Shown: piece after piece, positions 9,139 through 18,011 of the stretch
Layout of the letters: each line of letters starts with the position of its first letter
How positions within the stretch are numbered: the first letter of the stretch is position 1
Assembly (NCBI GenBank): GCA_002839445.1
Contig: PGYB01000010.1
Location: forward strand, 1-64,000
Origin: Candidatus Riflebacteria bacterium HGW-Riflebacteria-1
GTDB taxonomy: Bacteria; Muiribacteriota; Ozemobacteria; Ozemobacterales; Ozemobacteraceae
Reading direction: 5' to 3'
DNA: 64,000 nt
Notes under the pieces: model-generated
Databases searched by the model: none
Told to the model about the DNA's origin: nothing
The model's input: only the letters and a program-made list of their open reading frames with translations
Made by a program: the position numbers and the translations under genes

Positions 9139-9167
9139 ATAATATCGCATTATCAGTTCAGGGTAAA
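9139..9167 (-). promoter_or_regulatory. Putative sigma-70 promoter of the maf-fdx-hut-aroF run
   Basis: On the minus strand TTTACC and TATTAT are separated by exactly 17 nt, 36 nt before the maf ATG. It sits in the 137-nt gap that follows the last pse gene. Confidence 0.45.
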
Positions 9168-9240
9168 GACACCCGCGCCAGACAACTGATATTTGCGATT
9201 ATTTCAGAGATGATTGAGTTAGTTCTGGGCGTCAGGCCTG

Positions 9241-10029
9241 TTAGCAGGTCTGTAGAAAGCTAAGGGAAGCGGCGAGCTGAGCTACTGCCGTCTGCATGTT
9301 GCAAAACTCGACAGGCAGCTCGATTTGTCCAGGATAGCGTAGCGCCAGATCGAGAACGGTCGTGTGGTTAACATTAAGATGCAAAACCACACTCGATACC
9401 AGATCACTGTCGCTGACCGCCGCACCCATAAAAAGCTTTACCTGTGCTGTTGCATCGCCAGCAAGCGCCAGCCCGGTCGCCGAAAGAATTTTCTCGATAT
9501 CTTCCATCCAGGCAGGCTCAGCAAAAAACTGTATTGGCAGCGGATGCGCGAATGAATGCACCGGCAACAGCCAGCACAGCATTTTAAAGCCTGCACTCTC
9601 GCCTGAACCCGCCTGAATAAAACCATTTCTGACAAATATTTTTTGCGAAGGCAGATTGTCCAGCATCGTTTCTGCTACCAGCAGCGCGGCATTCCGGCGA
9701 ATTTCGCTGCTCTGGCAGGCAAGATGCAGAATACTGCTGCCGTAACCATGTCCTGATCTGCCAGGTGCAACAGCGAGAGAAATGCGGTAACAGCCAGTCA
9801 GCTCGGCCGGATCAAAACGAATCTGGGCAACCGGCTGGCCGTCATCTTCGAGTATAAAACCGAAGCGCCGGCTGTTTTTGAGAAATCCGGCGAACCAGCA
9901 CTCATGCCCGTCATAAGGAAAAATCTGCTGATCAAAACACCAGCGCATGGTTTCAGGCGAAATGCGCCAGTCATAGATCATGCGACAGTCTGATTCGCGC
10001 CAGCGCCTGAGCTTTAGATCATTTCCCAT
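9241..10029 (-). CDS. pseH: PseH-like GNAT acetyltransferase with C-terminal extension
   Basis: The N-terminal 150 residues are a GNAT N-acetyltransferase of the PseH/RimJ type: LRRWRESD start, DWRISPETM, and an acetyl-CoA loop resembling PGRSGHGYGSS at about 90-100. PseH acetylates the 4-amino group of UDP-4-amino-4,6-dideoxy-AltNAc. Placement after pseI in a pse operon supports the call. The protein has 262 residues, against about 160-200 for typical PseH. The extra ~100 C-terminal residues are not recognised; they read as a small alpha/beta domain without obvious catalytic motifs. The ATG lies 16 nt inside the end of pseI, so translation is probably coupled. Confidence 0.75.
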   Translation of the reverse strand: MGNDLKLRRWRESDCRMIYDWRISPETMRWCFDQQIFPYDGHECWFAGFLKNSRRFGFILEDDGQPVAQIRFDPAELTGCYRISLAVAPGRSGHGYGSSILHLACQSSEIRRNAALLVAETMLDNLPSQKIFVRNGFIQAGSGESAGFKMLCWLLPVHSFAHPLPIQFFAEPAWMEDIEKILSATGLALAGDATAQVKLFMGAAVSDSDLVSSVVLHLNVNHTTVLDLALRYPGQIELPVEFCNMQTAVAQLAASLSFLQTC

Positions 10030-11078
10030 GTGAGTATGTCATCCTCTTCTATGTCGCGCTGCGCCTTGCGCCCGATGACAAGTTCCATGTGCCGCGCCGG
10101 AATTCCAAACCCCGGGCGCTTGACCGCAATCATCGCCTCGGTTATAACTGTTCCGGCCGGTATATTTACCGCAGCAACCAGACTGCGACGGGCAATGCGA
10201 TACAGCTCATTCTCGGCCTCGGTATGCTTCTTTATCGGCGAGCCAAGCAGCATCTCAGTTTGCCTGATTGCTTCGATCATCGCTTTCAATTCACCAGGCT
10301 CGAGCGAAAACGGGTGGTCAGGTCCTTCTTGATTGCGCGATAACGTAAAGTGCTTTTCAATTATGCAGGCCCCACGGGCTACCGCCGCAACATCGGTCAC
10401 ATGACCCATGGTGTGGTCAGAGAAACCTACCGGCAGACCAAATGCCTGACGCATGGTATCCATGGCGCGCAAGTTAATGTTTTCAAATTTTGGCGGGTAG
10501 GCAATCGCGCAGTGCAACAAAGCCACTTCGCTGTTGCCACCAGCTCTGATAGCGCCCAGCGCGACTTCGATGTCTTCAAGACTGGCCATACCGGTCGACA
10601 GAATAATCGGGCGACCGGTCGCCGCTATTTTTTTGAGCATCGGCAGATGCGTGATCTCAAAGCTGGCCACCTTGTAAGCTTCTACTCCGGCCGACTCAAG
10701 CTCGTCTACGGCAGTCAGATCGAAAGGGGTCGACAGAAAAATAATGCCCTTTTCCCGGCAATACTGCATTAAATCAGGTGTCCACTGCCGCGGAATCTCG
10801 ATGCGTTTTATCATATCCCACAATGATTCGCCATCTTTTGCCAGTTTTTTATCTTTAAGATAGCTGGCCATCGGCGTCTTTTTTGAATAGATCGCCTCGG
10901 CCGAAAAAATCTGAAATTTGACAGCATCAGCACCCGCTTCGACAGCAACATCAATGAGCTTTTTGGCGTTGTCAAAGTCGCGATTATGGTTGCTGCCGGC
11001 TTCGGCTATGATGAAACACGGCTGTTCATGCCCGATCTTGCAATTACCAATTTTCAATGTTTTTTCTCCAGTCTGCAT
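10014..11078 (-). CDS. pseI: Pseudaminic acid synthase (NeuB family)
   Basis: It condenses 2,4-diacetamido-2,4,6-trideoxy-L-altrose with phosphoenolpyruvate to give pseudaminic acid. A NeuB TIM barrel spans about 1-270 (IIAEAGSNHN, KFQIFSAE, STPFDLTAVDEL, GFSDHTMG, IEKHFTLSR). A C-terminal SAF/antifreeze-like domain (about 285-354) ends in the GRKAQRDIEEDDIL pattern typical of PseI. The frame is open further upstream, but I chose the ATG at 11078 (MQTGEKTLKIG) because the domain starts right after it; the longer version would run far into pseG. It overlaps the end of pseG by 35 nt. Confidence 0.9.
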   Translation of the reverse strand: MQTGEKTLKIGNCKIGHEQPCFIIAEAGSNHNRDFDNAKKLIDVAVEAGADAVKFQIFSAEAIYSKKTPMASYLKDKKLAKDGESLWDMIKRIEIPRQWTPDLMQYCREKGIIFLSTPFDLTAVDELESAGVEAYKVASFEITHLPMLKKIAATGRPIILSTGMASLEDIEVALGAIRAGGNSEVALLHCAIAYPPKFENINLRAMDTMRQAFGLPVGFSDHTMGHVTDVAAVARGACIIEKHFTLSRNQEGPDHPFSLEPGELKAMIEAIRQTEMLLGSPIKKHTEAENELYRIARRSLVAAVNIPAGTVITEAMIAVKRPGFGIPARHMELVIGRKAQRDIEEDDILTWEMI

Positions 11079-12339
11079 CAAGCAAATCAACAGGCTGCCA
11101 GACCATAGAGTCGAGAACATCTGCACAGCGAACGGCGCCGTTACCATCGATCAGCGCGCGCTGCTTGCGCATCATGTCAAGCCACTGTTCTGGCATGTTA
11201 CGAAACTCTTTCAGAATGCCGCCGATGAAATCGCTTTCGGCGCTACTATCATTATCGACGAGCAGGCTGGTTTTGTCGCGCCGGATTACCTCGCTGACGC
11301 TGTGGTTTTCGAGCTCGCGGCGACGAATCTCGGTAGCCGGGGCAAACTCGTTTTTAAGCGTTCTTATGCCGCTTTCAACGAAATCTGAGCGCAATTCGAG
11401 ATTGATCTGCTCGGCAAGATCAATCAAAAAGCTGGTAGCCTGCTGTTTTATCACTACCGAGGTCTGTCTCTGATTATCGACCCACACCAGGCAAAGGCTC
11501 GGAATGCCCAGACAATAAACCTCCCAGAGCGTTGTTCCACCACCAGTTATGGCAAAGGCACTGCTTGCCAGCAGTTCTGGGAAACGTTCGCTGTCTACGT
11601 TCAGAAAACGTCGGGTCGGGTCAAGATTTATCCAGTCATTGATCAAATCGAGCGGGCAATTGGCCGAAACCGAAACGCAGACGCGGTTGGGCAGGCCACT
11701 TGGTATCGCGCGCAAAACCTTGAGTAGAGGCTCAACAACATCGCCGCCGCCCATGGTAACCATAATCAGACCGTCTTCGCTATATTCGCGCCCACGCAGC
11801 CCGACGATTTCTGGTCGAATCAGCGTATAGTCTTCGCCACAAAGAATGTGGGGAATTTTCTGGCGACGATAGGGTTCGCTCGAAAACAGCGGATTAGGGT
11901 TGAGCACAGCCTGGGCAGGCGTATCACGATTAGCCAGGTCATCAATCACCAGAACCGGCACACGATCAGCGCAGAAGCGCTGCAGAAAAGCATAATCTTC
12001 GCGCGCGTATGAGTAAGTATCAACTATCAGGCAATCAACATGGAGCCCGAAACTATCTGCCAGCAAAACAACAAGAGCACTTGAATCATCCGCGCTCATT
12101 TTGTGCGGGCCGAATTCAATCAGATTTATAATTTCATTTACCCGGCTGTGCCTGATTTCAAGCATTTCTTCTGGAAGACCACTGCCAACAAAGAACACTA
12201 CCCAGTTGCGCTTTATCAGTTCAAGCGCCAATGTGCGGCAGCGCATAAAATGGCCGAGACCGATACCGGGGCCGGCGTCAACTCTGAAAACGGCTGTTTT
12301 GCTGGGCGCGAGTCCGCGGCGGTTCAGTTCTATCCGCAT
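11044..12339 (-). CDS. pseG: UDP-2,4-diacetamido-2,4,6-trideoxy-L-altropyranose hydrolase, extended
   Basis: It removes UDP from the PseH product to free the altrose for PseI. The N-terminal GT-B-like domain shows FRVDAGPGIGLGHFMRC, the glycine/histidine loop of PseG. The second half shows MVTMGGGDV and SSAFAITGGGTTLWE. At 431 residues it is clearly longer than the ~270-350 usual for PseG. The additional residues are mostly at the C-terminus (about 325-431), are charged and helical-looking, and end MVWQPVDLLDADW. The start ATG at 12339 lies 6 nt after the pseF stop. Confidence 0.87.
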   Translation of the reverse strand: MRIELNRRGLAPSKTAVFRVDAGPGIGLGHFMRCRTLALELIKRNWVVFFVGSGLPEEMLEIRHSRVNEIINLIEFGPHKMSADDSSALVVLLADSFGLHVDCLIVDTYSYAREDYAFLQRFCADRVPVLVIDDLANRDTPAQAVLNPNPLFSSEPYRRQKIPHILCGEDYTLIRPEIVGLRGREYSEDGLIMVTMGGGDVVEPLLKVLRAIPSGLPNRVCVSVSANCPLDLINDWINLDPTRRFLNVDSERFPELLASSAFAITGGGTTLWEVYCLGIPSLCLVWVDNQRQTSVVIKQQATSFLIDLAEQINLELRSDFVESGIRTLKNEFAPATEIRRRELENHSVSEVIRRDKTSLLVDNDSSAESDFIGGILKEFRNMPEQWLDMMRKQRALIDGNGAVRCADVLDSMVWQPVDLLDADWRKNIENW

Positions 12340-12345
12340 ACGCTA

Positions 12346-13101
12346 CTAACTCTTTAAAAACCCGGCGGGCAGCTCAAAAGGCACACCAGCAGAGTTTATC
12401 GCGAGAATCTCAGGGTGTTGTTGCAGGAGTCTCAACACCTCATACATCGAACAAAGAGGACGTTCACTGGCCAGCAGCGCAAAAATCTTCTGCAAAGCCA
12501 GATAATCGTCGTTGTTATCGAGGGTTAGCCTGACAGCAGGCATGTTGAGACCATAAGACATGCCCGACATTTTGAATTCGCCAGTCTTTTCTCTAACGTA
12601 TAAAGTAACATGCTCGCGATGACTTTTCTGTTCTGCGATAGAGCCAACACGACGCAGAACATCAGCATCAACCACTTCAATATCAAGTCCCTTGGGAAAA
12701 TTCGGCGGACTGACATTTGAAGTGTAATCATTGCCCAGTGCCTCGTGCAGAGACAGCAGCGAATCGAGCATTCCGGGGTCGACCAGTGGGCAATCGGCGG
12801 TAATTCTGACCAGAGTCGTGCACGGAAAAGCGTCCAGCGCCTTTACGTATCGAGAAAGCACATCCTCAGCGCTGCCTCTGACACAATACACATCGTTATC
12901 TTTGCACCACTGTTCCAGCCGGTCATCGATCGGCAGGTCAGGAATCGCCACGACAACACGGTCTACAGCCAGAGCCGCTCGGCAACGGCTGACGACATGA
13001 TATATCACCGGGCGACCACCAAGGTCGAGCATCGTCTTGCCAGGCAGTCTGGAAGAGCCCATCCTCGCCTGAATAACAACCTGGTTCTTTACGTGGTTCA
13101 T
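12346..13101 (-). CDS. pseF: Pseudaminic acid cytidylyltransferase-type protein
   Basis: It activates pseudaminic acid with CTP to give CMP-pseudaminic acid. The 251-residue protein starts with the nucleotide-binding signature VVIQARMGSSRLPGK, followed by VVVAIPDLPIDD and VRITADCPLVDP, as in the SpsF/PseF glycosyltransferase-A fold group. SpsF-like proteins share these motifs, so the assignment rests partly on the complete pse context. Its ATG overlaps the pseC stop (ATGA). Confidence 0.85.
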   Translation of the reverse strand: MNHVKNQVVIQARMGSSRLPGKTMLDLGGRPVIYHVVSRCRAALAVDRVVVAIPDLPIDDRLEQWCKDNDVYCVRGSAEDVLSRYVKALDAFPCTTLVRITADCPLVDPGMLDSLLSLHEALGNDYTSNVSPPNFPKGLDIEVVDADVLRRVGSIAEQKSHREHVTLYVREKTGEFKMSGMSYGLNMPAVRLTLDNNDDYLALQKIFALLASERPLCSMYEVLRLLQQHPEILAINSAGVPFELPAGFLKS

Positions 13102-14300
13102 GATAACGCAACCTCAAGAACCGAACATATTCTGGCGATATCGCCATCGCTGAGTTGCGGAAAGCAGGGCAATGACAAAGCCTTGCGGTAATATGCGAGA
13201 GATTCAGGCACTTCGTTAAGATTGGCCGATTTCGAGTAATATGGCATGAGAGGAATCGGTATGTAATGAACCTGAGTGCCGATTCCAGCCTGTTTGAGAT
13301 AATTCATCACCGCCGCCCGGCTTTTGCCGACAGCATTGAAATCTACCAGAGCAATCGCCAGGTGATAAGCATGGCCAACGCCTTCTGTCACTTTCGGAAA
13401 GCTGATATGCGGGTGTCGGCCAAGGCGCGACTCGTATGCGGCAGCAATCTCGCGACGACGCACAATGCCAGCGGCCAGTCGGTGCAGCTGTGATTCGCCA
13501 AGTGCCGCCTGAATGTCGGTTATACGGTAATTGTAGCCCAGTTGCTGCATCTCGTAATACCAAGGGTTCGGCGCACCGTCTTCGGCGAATGCCTCGCCAG
13601 TGTTCAAGAATTCGTCAGACTCGCGGGTTATGCCATGCGTGCGCAGTTTACGCAACTTGCTCGCGAGCAGATCATCATGTGTCAGAATCATGCCGCCTTC
13701 GCCGGTAGTGATATGCTTGACCGGATGAAAGCTCAGAACCGTCATGTCAGGGCCCGGCCATTCTCCGATCTTCCAGCGAATACCGCGGCTGTCTTCCCAG
13801 GTGGCACCGATAGAATGGCAGGCATCCTGTATCCAGACAAAGCCAAACTCCTGCTTGAGTTGCGAAAAAGCCTGCATATCGCATGGATGCCCGGCGAGAT
13901 CGACTGTTACCACAACTTTGATCGGCTTCTGCTCAGCTTTCGCCTTTTCGAGCAGGCGGCGGCATGCGAGCGGCGACATCGTCAGATTTTCAGGATCAAT
14001 ATCTGCAAACAAAACCTCAGCACCCATGTACTTCGCGCAGTTAGCGCTGGCCACAAAAGTGACCGCAGTAGTAACAGCGACGTCGCCGGGTTGCACATCT
14101 GCCGCCATACAGGCAAGATGAAGCGCTGCCGTTCCGTTGCAGCAGGCAATGGCATGACCGGCGCCGGCTTCGAGACACACTGCTTTTTCAAAACTGTCGA
14201 TAGCAGGGCCCTGGGTCAGGTAATCCGACTTTAAAACAGCTATGACAGCTTCGATGTCTTCTTTGCTGATATCCTGCCGGCCATATGGAGTAAACTTCAT
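13098..14300 (-). CDS. pseC: UDP-4-amino-4,6-dideoxy-AltNAc aminotransferase
   Basis: This PLP-dependent aminotransferase of the DegT/DnrJ/EryC1 family aminates C4 of the PseB product. The ATG at 14300 (MKFTPYGRQDIS) is chosen because the family starts there and it overlaps the pseB stop as ATGA; an upstream in-frame start would sit inside pseB. Visible motifs are CNGTAALHLA, DACHSIGA and the PLP lysine in LSFHPVKHITTGEGG (about K195), followed by GYNYRITDIQAALG. About 400 residues is the normal length. Confidence 0.93.
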   Translation of the reverse strand: MKFTPYGRQDISKEDIEAVIAVLKSDYLTQGPAIDSFEKAVCLEAGAGHAIACCNGTAALHLACMAADVQPGDVAVTTAVTFVASANCAKYMGAEVLFADIDPENLTMSPLACRRLLEKAKAEQKPIKVVVTVDLAGHPCDMQAFSQLKQEFGFVWIQDACHSIGATWEDSRGIRWKIGEWPGPDMTVLSFHPVKHITTGEGGMILTHDDLLASKLRKLRTHGITRESDEFLNTGEAFAEDGAPNPWYYEMQQLGYNYRITDIQAALGESQLHRLAAGIVRRREIAAAYESRLGRHPHISFPKVTEGVGHAYHLAIALVDFNAVGKSRAAVMNYLKQAGIGTQVHYIPIPLMPYYSKSANLNEVPESLAYYRKALSLPCFPQLSDGDIARICSVLEVALS

Positions 14301-15277
14301 TCCACTACGCCTTTCTGCTTCAATAAATCCCTGAGTCCCTCGACATCGAGCCACTGCGCATTGGTGTCACTCGAATACTCGAAGCCTTCAGATACGGCCG
14401 CAGCTTCTGCCGGTAAAACCACCTGCCAGAAAGGAAAATCCGGCAATTTGATATAGCGATCCGGTATCTCAAAAAGATTGCGCGAATCATCACGGGATAT
14501 CATCATTTCATGCAGTTTTTCGCCAGGACGAATGCCGACGATTTTGTAGCGGCAGCCCGGCGCGATAGCCTGTGCCAGATCGGTAAGGCGCATGCTCGGG
14601 ATTTTTGGAATATAAAGTTCGCCGCCAGCCATCTGGTTAAAAGAATCAACAACGAATTTAACCGCCTGTGGCAGGGTGATCCAGAATCTCGTCATACGCT
14701 CATCGGTTATTGGCAGCTCACCGGTTTCGGCAAGCTTTTGAAAAAGCGGAACAACGCTGCCACGACTGCCAATTACGTTGCCATAGCGCACAACGGCAAA
14801 CCTGGTAATCAATTTTCCTGAATAGGCGTTGGCCGCGATAAAAAGCTTATCTGAGCACAATTTGGTCGCGCCATAAAGATTGACCGGGTTACAGGCCTTG
14901 TCGGTGCTCAGCGCGACAACCTTTTGCACACCGGCTTCAAGAGCGGCATTGATAAGATTCTGCGCGCCCATTATGTTGGTCTGCACTGCTTCAAAAGGGT
15001 TATATTCAGAGGCCGGCACCTGCTTCATGGCAGCGGCATGAATTACCAGGTCAACCCCGGTAAGTGCTCGATAAAGCCTTTTTTCGTCACGAACATCCCC
15101 GATAAAAAATCTCAGTTTGTCAGACGTAAAAGTCTGCGACATCTGGTATTGCTTGAATTCATCGCGGGAATAAACGATGATTTTGCGCGGATTGAATTCT
15201 TCGAGCGCCTTTTTAACGAATGCCTTGCCGAAAGACCCGGTACCACCGGTAATCAGAATAGATTTGCCATTTAGCAT
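14297..15277 (-). CDS. pseB: UDP-GlcNAc 4,6-dehydratase (5-inverting)
   Basis: This is the first step of CMP-pseudaminic acid synthesis. The product is a short-chain dehydrogenase/reductase of 326 residues with the NAD(P) loop ITGGTGSFGKAF, the active-site segment STDKACNPVNLYGATK and the substrate region RYGNVIGSRGSV. These are the PseB/FlaA1 signatures. It starts the tightly packed run pseB-C-F-G-I-H, and its stop overlaps the pseC start. A gap of about 300 nt upstream separates it from the nucleotidyltransferase gene, so it may have its own promoter. Confidence 0.94.
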   Translation of the reverse strand: MLNGKSILITGGTGSFGKAFVKKALEEFNPRKIIVYSRDEFKQYQMSQTFTSDKLRFFIGDVRDEKRLYRALTGVDLVIHAAAMKQVPASEYNPFEAVQTNIMGAQNLINAALEAGVQKVVALSTDKACNPVNLYGATKLCSDKLFIAANAYSGKLITRFAVVRYGNVIGSRGSVVPLFQKLAETGELPITDERMTRFWITLPQAVKFVVDSFNQMAGGELYIPKIPSMRLTDLAQAIAPGCRYKIVGIRPGEKLHEMMISRDDSRNLFEIPDRYIKLPDFPFWQVVLPAEAAAVSEGFEYSSDTNAQWLDVEGLRDLLKQKGVVE

Positions 15278-15583
15278 GTTCTACTTCTCCCGTTTCATAT
15301 CCAGCTTGCCACGGCAAGCTGGCTGTAATAAGCCACACCAGGCTCTTGAAAACATCCACAATTATTACTCTGACATTACAGCAACCTGCAAATTTCAATT
15401 TCATTGAGATTTGCTCAGAGCTGGCTTTTTGACCCTGGACGGTCTTATACATCTGCGCCACAGGAATGGCGCGCAAATGCGCTGCCTTCGCCATACCGCT
15501 TCGTCATTGCGAGCGAAGCGAAGCAATCTCAAATTCGCAGAATATCGCAAGTCCCCCAGCATAGCAGACGCAGACCACTGCCT
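15278..15583. other. Intergenic region upstream of pseB
   Basis: No gene is seen in these 306 nt. The region holds GC-rich fragments and one dispersed-repeat-like block at 15501-15530. No convincing promoter for pseB could be picked by eye. Confidence 0.5.
15501..15530. repeat. Dispersed short repeat (CATTGCGAGCGAAGCGAAGC type)
   Basis: The block contains CATTGCGAGCGAAGCGAAGC, a sequence type found as scattered intergenic repeats in many unrelated bacteria. Only one copy is seen in this window, so the repeat status rests on general knowledge. Confidence 0.5.
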
Positions 15584-16597
15584 CTACTGATTCAGCAGAG
15601 TTCGCGCGCTCAGATCGATGATGCTGTTATCACCGATGTTCATGCGCTGAAACTGCCCGGTCAGCTCTACCGAGTCGCCGATCAGCGACCTTTCGAGAAC
15701 TGTACTGCGCAAAACCGAATTCGGGTTGATAACTGAATCCTTGATTATTGAATCATGGATTTTACAGTTCTTGGCTATCGAAACATAAGGCCCGATGACG
15801 CTGTGTTTGACTTCGGCGCTCGGATGAATCGATACCGGCGGAATAATCACGCAGCCTTCGAGACAAACATGATTACCGCTCGCCCGTTCGAGCAAAAAAC
15901 GGTTGGTGTACAAAAGAGTTTCAGGCTTGCCGCAATCAAGCCACTCTTCTATCTCAGGCGCGCCAAGAAGCTTGCCATCTTTTATCATCAGCTTGAAAAC
16001 TTCCGGCAGATAGAACTCGCCCTTGACGCGCAGATCCTTTTCAATTGCGCGGGCAATGTAATCCATAAAGCTGCGGCCGTCTTTGAGATAATACAGACCA
16101 ACCTGCGCCAGCTTGCTGATCGGCGCATCAGGCTTTTCGACCATATCAACGATAACGTTGTCGCGCATGACGTTGACGCCGAAACGCTGGTAATCTTCGA
16201 CCTCTTTTGAATAGATCAGCCCGTCGAGACCTTCACAAAGCGTGTGAATACGGTTAAGATCAGTCACAAAAAGCGTATCGTTGAAAACCACCAGCACATC
16301 GTCACCCGCGTTGATGCGTGGAGATGCCAGAGACACGGCGTGCGCCGGGCCTAGAAGTTCTTTCTGCTGAATATAAGTGGCATTGAGAGTCGGGTAATGC
16401 TTTTCAACATAACGTTGAATAACCAGGCCGTTCTCATCGGTAATAATAATGAATTCATCGATCTTGAGCCGCTTCATACCATCAATGACATGCTGCAACA
16501 CGGTTTTGCCGGCAACACGCACGAGAGACTTCGGCTTGGTGAAGGTGTGTGGTCTGAGGCGGGTTCCTTTGCCGGCGACCGGCAGAATCAGTTTCAT
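15584..16597 (-). CDS. Sugar-phosphate nucleotidyltransferase with left-handed beta-helix tail
   Basis: The 337-residue protein opens with the NTP-binding signature [20 protein letters not shown] of the GalU/RmlA family, followed by VLQHVIDG and VVFNDTLFV. From about residue 245 it changes to hexapeptide-like repeats ([18 protein letters not shown]...), a beta-helix found in archaeal-type and GlmU-like enzymes. The substrate cannot be fixed from sequence; glucose-1-phosphate is plausible because the gene is fused by an ATGA overlap to ugd, which would use the UDP-glucose. Confidence 0.85.
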   Translation of the reverse strand: MKLILPVAGKGTRLRPHTFTKPKSLVRVAGKTVLQHVIDGMKRLKIDEFIIITDENGLVIQRYVEKHYPTLNATYIQQKELLGPAHAVSLASPRINAGDDVLVVFNDTLFVTDLNRIHTLCEGLDGLIYSKEVEDYQRFGVNVMRDNVIVDMVEKPDAPISKLAQVGLYYLKDGRSFMDYIARAIEKDLRVKGEFYLPEVFKLMIKDGKLLGAPEIEEWLDCGKPETLLYTNRFLLERASGNHVCLEGCVIIPPVSIHPSAEVKHSVIGPYVSIAKNCKIHDSIIKDSVINPNSVLRSTVLERSLIGDSVELTGQFQRMNIGDNSIIDLSARTLLNQ

Positions 16598-17913
16598 GGT
16601 CTTCTCCCTATGCCTTCATAATCAAATCCCAGCTGCGCCATTTTTTTCGGTTCAAACAGGTTGCGCCCATCAATAATGATCGGGGTTTTCAGTAATCCCT
16701 TGATTTTGTCGAGGTCAGGGCGCCTGAATTCATTCCATTCAGTTACGATGACCAGAGCATCTGCACCTTCGAGCACATCGTAGGTCTTCTTGCCATAACT
16801 GATTTTATCGCCAAAAATCTTGCGCGCTTCCTTTATGGCTTCGGGGTCGTATGACTTGACCACGGCGCCAGCTGCGAGCAACTGCTCGATCAGCACGATA
16901 GAAGGCGCTTCACGCATATCATCGGTATTAGGCTTGAAAGCGAGACCCCAGACGGCAATAGTTTTACCTTTCAAGTCTTTGCCAAAACGCCTGACCACCT
17001 TGTTAAACAGCACTTTCTTCTGGCGATAGTTCACCGCTTCTACAGCTTCGAGAATCTCGAGTTTATAGGAGTTCTGTTCACCCGTCTTGACCAATGCCTG
17101 CACATCTTTTGGAAAACAAGAGCCACCATAACCCGCACCCGGAAAAATAAACGGGTAACCAATTCTTGAGTCAGAACCGATTCCCTGGCGCACCTGGGAA
17201 ACATCGACGCCAAGTATCTCGCACAAATTGGCGATGTCGTTCATAAATGAAATTTTAGTCGCCAGCATGGCATTGGCAGCGTATTTGGTCATCTCCGCCG
17301 AAGCGATATCCATCACCAGAATGGGCTTGCCGGTTCTGACAAATGGCGAATAAAGCTCTTTCATCAGCTCGCCGGTGCGGACATCATCGCAGCCGACAAC
17401 AACGCGATCGGGCTTCATAAAGTCGTCGATGGCATTGCCTTCTTTAAGGAATTCAGGGTTGCTGACCACATCAAAAGGAATATTCTCGCCGCGAGCCGCC
17501 AGTTCTTCTTTGATTACTGCCTTAACCTTTTCGCCAGTCCCTACCGGAACGGTGGACTTGTCGACGATTATTCTGTATTCGGTCATACTACGACCGATAC
17601 CACGGGCAACCGCGATAACGTGCTGCAGATCAGCTGAGCCGTCTTCTCCAGGGGGGGTTCCAACTGCAATAAACAGCAAAAGACACTTTGCGACCGCATC
17701 TTCGAGACTCGTTGTAAAAGAAAGCCGCTCTTCTTCGACATTACGTTTGACCAGGCCATCAAGACCGGGTTCATAAATTGGAATAATACCTTTCTTAAGA
17801 TCCTCTACCTTTTTAACGTCGTTATCAACACAGATTACGTCGTTACCAGATTCAGCAAAGCAGGTTCCGCTGACCAGGCCCACATATCCGGTGCCGATCA
17901 TTGCTATTTTCAT
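16594..17913 (-). CDS. ugd: UDP-glucose 6-dehydrogenase
   Basis: It oxidises UDP-glucose to UDP-glucuronate with two NAD+. The ATG at 17913 is chosen: [18 protein letters not shown] is the canonical start and AAAGGGAGC precedes it; the frame extends upstream without support. Key motifs are the Rossmann loop [30 protein letters not shown] and the catalytic cysteine in [13 protein letters not shown]. Length (about 439) is normal. It begins a two-gene unit with the nucleotidyltransferase and is divergent from the lptF-like gene; the promoters overlap. Confidence 0.94.
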   Translation of the reverse strand: MKIAMIGTGYVGLVSGTCFAESGNDVICVDNDVKKVEDLKKGIIPIYEPGLDGLVKRNVEEERLSFTTSLEDAVAKCLLLFIAVGTPPGEDGSADLQHVIAVARGIGRSMTEYRIIVDKSTVPVGTGEKVKAVIKEELAARGENIPFDVVSNPEFLKEGNAIDDFMKPDRVVVGCDDVRTGELMKELYSPFVRTGKPILVMDIASAEMTKYAANAMLATKISFMNDIANLCEILGVDVSQVRQGIGSDSRIGYPFIFPGAGYGGSCFPKDVQALVKTGEQNSYKLEILEAVEAVNYRQKKVLFNKVVRRFGKDLKGKTIAVWGLAFKPNTDDMREAPSIVLIEQLLAAGAVVKSYDPEAIKEARKIFGDKISYGKKTYDVLEGADALVIVTEWNEFRRPDLDKIKGLLKTPIIIDGRNLFEPKKMAQLGFDYEGIGRRP

Positions 17914-17940
17914 TTTTCTGCTCCCTTTCTCTTTTTGCAG

Positions 17941-17969
17941 TTGAAATATGATAAATTGATAGTCATAAT
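17941..17969 (+). promoter_or_regulatory. Putative sigma-70 promoter for the LptF/G-type gene
   Basis: TTGAAA and CATAAT are separated by 17 nt, ending 42 nt before the ATG at 18012. It overlaps the divergent ugd promoter. Confidence 0.45.
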
Positions 17970-17992
17970 ACCATCTGAGCAAAAAAATTCAA
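17965..17992 (-). promoter_or_regulatory. Putative sigma-70 promoter for ugd
   Basis: On the minus strand TTGAAT and TATTAT are separated by 16 nt, 52 nt upstream of the ugd ATG. Its -10 overlaps the -10 of the divergent promoter, so the two may compete. Confidence 0.45.
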
Positions 17993-18011
17993 GCTACGAG
18001 TTAATCGCGCC

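Noticed and set aside
11079..11147. Longer N-terminus for PseI
   Set aside because: The additional residues precede the normal NeuB start and lie inside pseG.
9241..15277. Legionaminic acid instead of pseudaminic acid pathway
   Set aside because: The first enzyme is the 5-inverting PseB type and the set B-C-F-G-I-H is complete; no LegB/LegG-type epimerase is seen.
17914..17982. Longer N-terminus for UDP-glucose dehydrogenase
   Set aside because: The Rossmann start MKIAMIGTG and a good ribosome binding site fix the start at 17913.
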